From the NCBI GenBank assembly GCA_014804245.1, contig JAAVAE010000015.1, forward strand, positions 38,843-102,842: 64,000 nucleotides of DNA, in the 5' to 3' direction. Positions 62,383 through 64,000 of the stretch are shown one piece after another. Under the pieces are notes generated by a model. That model was not told where the DNA came from. It searched no databases and saw only the letters and a list, made by a program, of their open reading frames with translations. How positions within the stretch are numbered: the stretch's first letter is position 1; every line of letters begins with the position of its first letter. This DNA comes from Lachnospiraceae bacterium (lineage in GTDB: Bacteria; Bacillota; Clostridia; Lachnospirales; Lachnospiraceae). The position numbers and the translations under genes are program-made.

Positions 62383-64000
62383 AATTATCCTCTCCTTCAC
62401 TCATCTTTTCTTGTTTCCGCTTGTCAAATACCTGCTGTATGGTGTCACTCATCTTATCCGGACGGATTGGCTTGGCAATATGCGCATCCATCCCTGACTC
62501 AAGGGCTGTACGAACATCATCCACGAAAGCGTTAGCCGTCATAGCAATGATTGGCAGTGTTTTTGCCGAAGGATGATCGCTGCTGCGAATCGCTCTTGTG
62601 GCTGCATATCCATCTAAAACAGGCATCTGCACATCCATAAGAATCAAATCAAAATCATCCGGCGGGGAATCTAAAAATCTTTCCAAAGCTTCCTGTCCAT
62701 TGCATGCCACATCGCAGACCGCCCCCATTGAACTAAGAATCTTAGTCAGGACAAGCCGGTTTGCCTCAATATCGTCCACAACGAGAATATGTTTCCCCTT
62801 TACTACCATGCTGCCGCTTTCCGTCTTGACCCTCTTCCGACTGCCCATAACCCGTTGGATTACCTCCTGGAAAGTCGTCATAAAGAAAGGCTTGGGCATG
62901 AAATGATTCACACCGATTTCCGCAGCCTCCTTCTCGATTTCGCCCCAATCATAAGCAGAAAACAGCAAGATTGGAATCTTTTCTGAATAGTTTCTGCGAA
63001 TCAGCCGTGCAGTTTCAAAACCATCCGGATTCGGCATCTTCCAGTCTAGAAGAACCAGATTGTAAGGGGAGCCTTCCTCACTGGCGGCACACATCATTTG
63101 AACTGCACTTTCACCGTCAGTGACATAATCCAAAACAACACCCGTTTTCTCCATGGCTTTGACAATGTTGAGGCAAATCTCCTCGTCATCGTCCACCACG
63201 AGCATTTTATTAATTCCATGGTTAATCCAGAACTTAGGGTCATCTTCCTTCTTGCTTATGTATAGTTCCAGTTCCACGGTAAACACACTGCCCTCATCAA
63301 GCTTGCTCTGTACCTGAATCGTTCCTCCCATTAAATCTACCAGGCTCTTGGTAATCGCCATTCCCAGCCCTGTACCCTGAATCTGGCGGATGATCTCCGT
63401 ATTCTCACGGGTAAAGGGATCAAAGATTACCTTTAGGTATTCTTCGCTCATTCCCATGCCATTATCGCTGACGGTAAACCGGATGCGGCTGTAGTTGTCG
63501 TCCACCTGCGGCAGTTCATCCAGCCGCATCTGGATATCCCCGCCTTCCGGCGTATACTTCACGGCATTGGACAATAGGTTGATCAAAATCTGATTGATAC
63601 GCAGCTTATCCGCCTGCAGGTGCTCATGAACCACAGAGGATGAGAATATTTCAAAGGTCTGATTTTTCGCCCTCGCCTGCGGCCGGATAATCGCATTGAT
63701 CTCGTCGATGATGTCAGCAAGATCTATCTCTGACAGATTCAGTGTCGCGCTCCCAGTCTCAATCTTATTCATATCCAGCACGTCATTAATCAATCCCAGC
63801 AAATGCTGGCTGGCGGCATCAATCCGATGTGCATACTCCCGCACACGGGCAGGATTCTCCGCCTCATCCTGTAACAAAGTACCAAACCCAATGATTGCAT
63901 TCATGGGGGTACGGATATCGTGACTGACACTGCTTAGGAACGTACTTTTGGCATCATTTGCCACTTGTGCAATCTGCAGTGCCTCCGCCAGCGCATTCTG
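62369..64000 (-). CDS. Hybrid sensor histidine kinase (5' end outside window)
   Basis: The last 543 codons of a hybrid kinase; the N-terminal sensor part lies beyond the right edge, and the frame stays open to 64000. Visible are the dimerisation helix (QNALAEALQIAQVANDAKS), the HisKA motif FLSSVSHDIRTPMNAI, the ATPase domain (NLLSNAVKYT, GTGLGMAITKSLVDLMGG), a receiver with LVLLDWKMPNPDG and a second with LILMDVQMPVLDG. The aligned parts closely match the kinase at 57650-60793, so the two genes are recent paralogues. Confidence 0.92.
   Translation of the reverse strand, partial: QNALAEALQIAQVANDAKSTFLSSVSHDIRTPMNAIIGFGTLLQDEAENPARVREYAHRIDAASQHLLGLINDVLDMNKIETGSATLNLSEIDLADIIDEINAIIRPQARAKNQTFEIFSSSVVHEHLQADKLRINQILINLLSNAVKYTPEGGDIQMRLDELPQVDDNYSRIRFTVSDNGMGMSEEYLKVIFDPFTRENTEIIRQIQGTGLGMAITKSLVDLMGGTIQVQSKLDEGSVFTVELELYISKKEDDPKFWINHGINKMLVVDDDEEICLNIVKAMEKTGVVLDYVTDGESAVQMMCAASEEGSPYNLVLLDWKMPNPDGFETARLIRRNYSEKIPILLFSAYDWGEIEKEAAEIGVNHFMPKPFFMTTFQEVIQRVMGSRKRVKTESGSMVVKGKHILVVDDIEANRLVLTKILSSMGAVCDVACNGQEALERFLDSPPDDFDLILMDVQMPVLDGYAATRAIRSSDHPSAKTLPIIAMTANAFVDDVRTALESGMDAHIAKPIRPDKMSDTIQQVFDKRKQEKMSEGEDNFEFV

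Overview
The window looks like chromosomal DNA of a Gram-positive anaerobe of the Clostridia, most likely family Lachnospiraceae. The reasons are strong AGGAGG-type ribosome binding sites, a T-box leader in front of tyrS, LytTR and GHKL two-component proteins, PadR/DUF2812 and DUF6020 families, P/T/S-rich surface-protein linkers, and an EF-G-like ribosome-protection protein fused to a NYN domain. I cannot name a genus or species. No rRNA, tRNA, CRISPR array or intact insertion sequence was seen.

Layout. 0-10 kb (minus strand): the 5' part of glnA, a small membrane protein, then the operon hisC-popT-methyltransferase-hslO-nadE, and a family-2 glycosyltransferase. 10-17 kb: a DUF6020-like membrane protein, an RCC1-repeat membrane-anchored protein, an AbiE-type toxin-antitoxin pair, a decayed patch with remnants of several foreign genes, and a cytidine deaminase-like gene. 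17-22 kb: a polar amino-acid ABC transporter with an ArgR-like palindrome in its leader, a His/Cys-repeat surface protein and an acyltransferase. 23-28 kb (plus): lipoprotein, GT-C glycosyltransferase, cytoplasmic BMP-type fusion protein and phosphoesterase. 28-38 kb: TetM-like/NYN fusion, ROK sugar kinase, histidine phosphatase, CarD regulator, acetyltransferase, hydrolase, membrane proteins and a MATE exporter. 38-45 kb: PadR/DUF2812, T-box-tyrS, AraC, MFS, PHP phosphoesterase, and a membrane-anchored MerR regulator. 45-52 kb: housekeeping and hypothetical genes (DUF255 thioredoxin-fold protein, Rpn-type nuclease, ferritin-like protein, NrnA-like phosphodiesterase). 52-57.6 kb: an FtsX-type ABC exporter facing a LytTR/GHKL two-component system. 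57.6-64 kb: two paralogous hybrid histidine kinases, an Hpt protein and an HD-GYP response regulator, which look like one multistep phosphorelay.

The most striking signal is non-coding. Five elements of about 280-340 nt (1835-2112, 2231-2515, 8264-8571, 8687-9022, 52120-52455) each fold into one giant hairpin. The arms of each copy are almost perfectly self-complementary (73 bp without a mismatch in one), yet the arm sequence differs from copy to copy. Inside, all carry a hairpin capped by the same ATGGAT loop on stems that differ by compensatory changes. Four share further conserved loops and a GTTTGCGTCCGG-like strand. Two pairs lie head to head around a spacer of about 115 nt. The plus-oriented copies end 7-12 nt from the stop codon of the neighbouring gene. 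I do not recognise this family, and it is the best candidate in the window for an undescribed structured RNA or palindromic mobile element. A sixth, different inverted-repeat element lies at 33365-33500.
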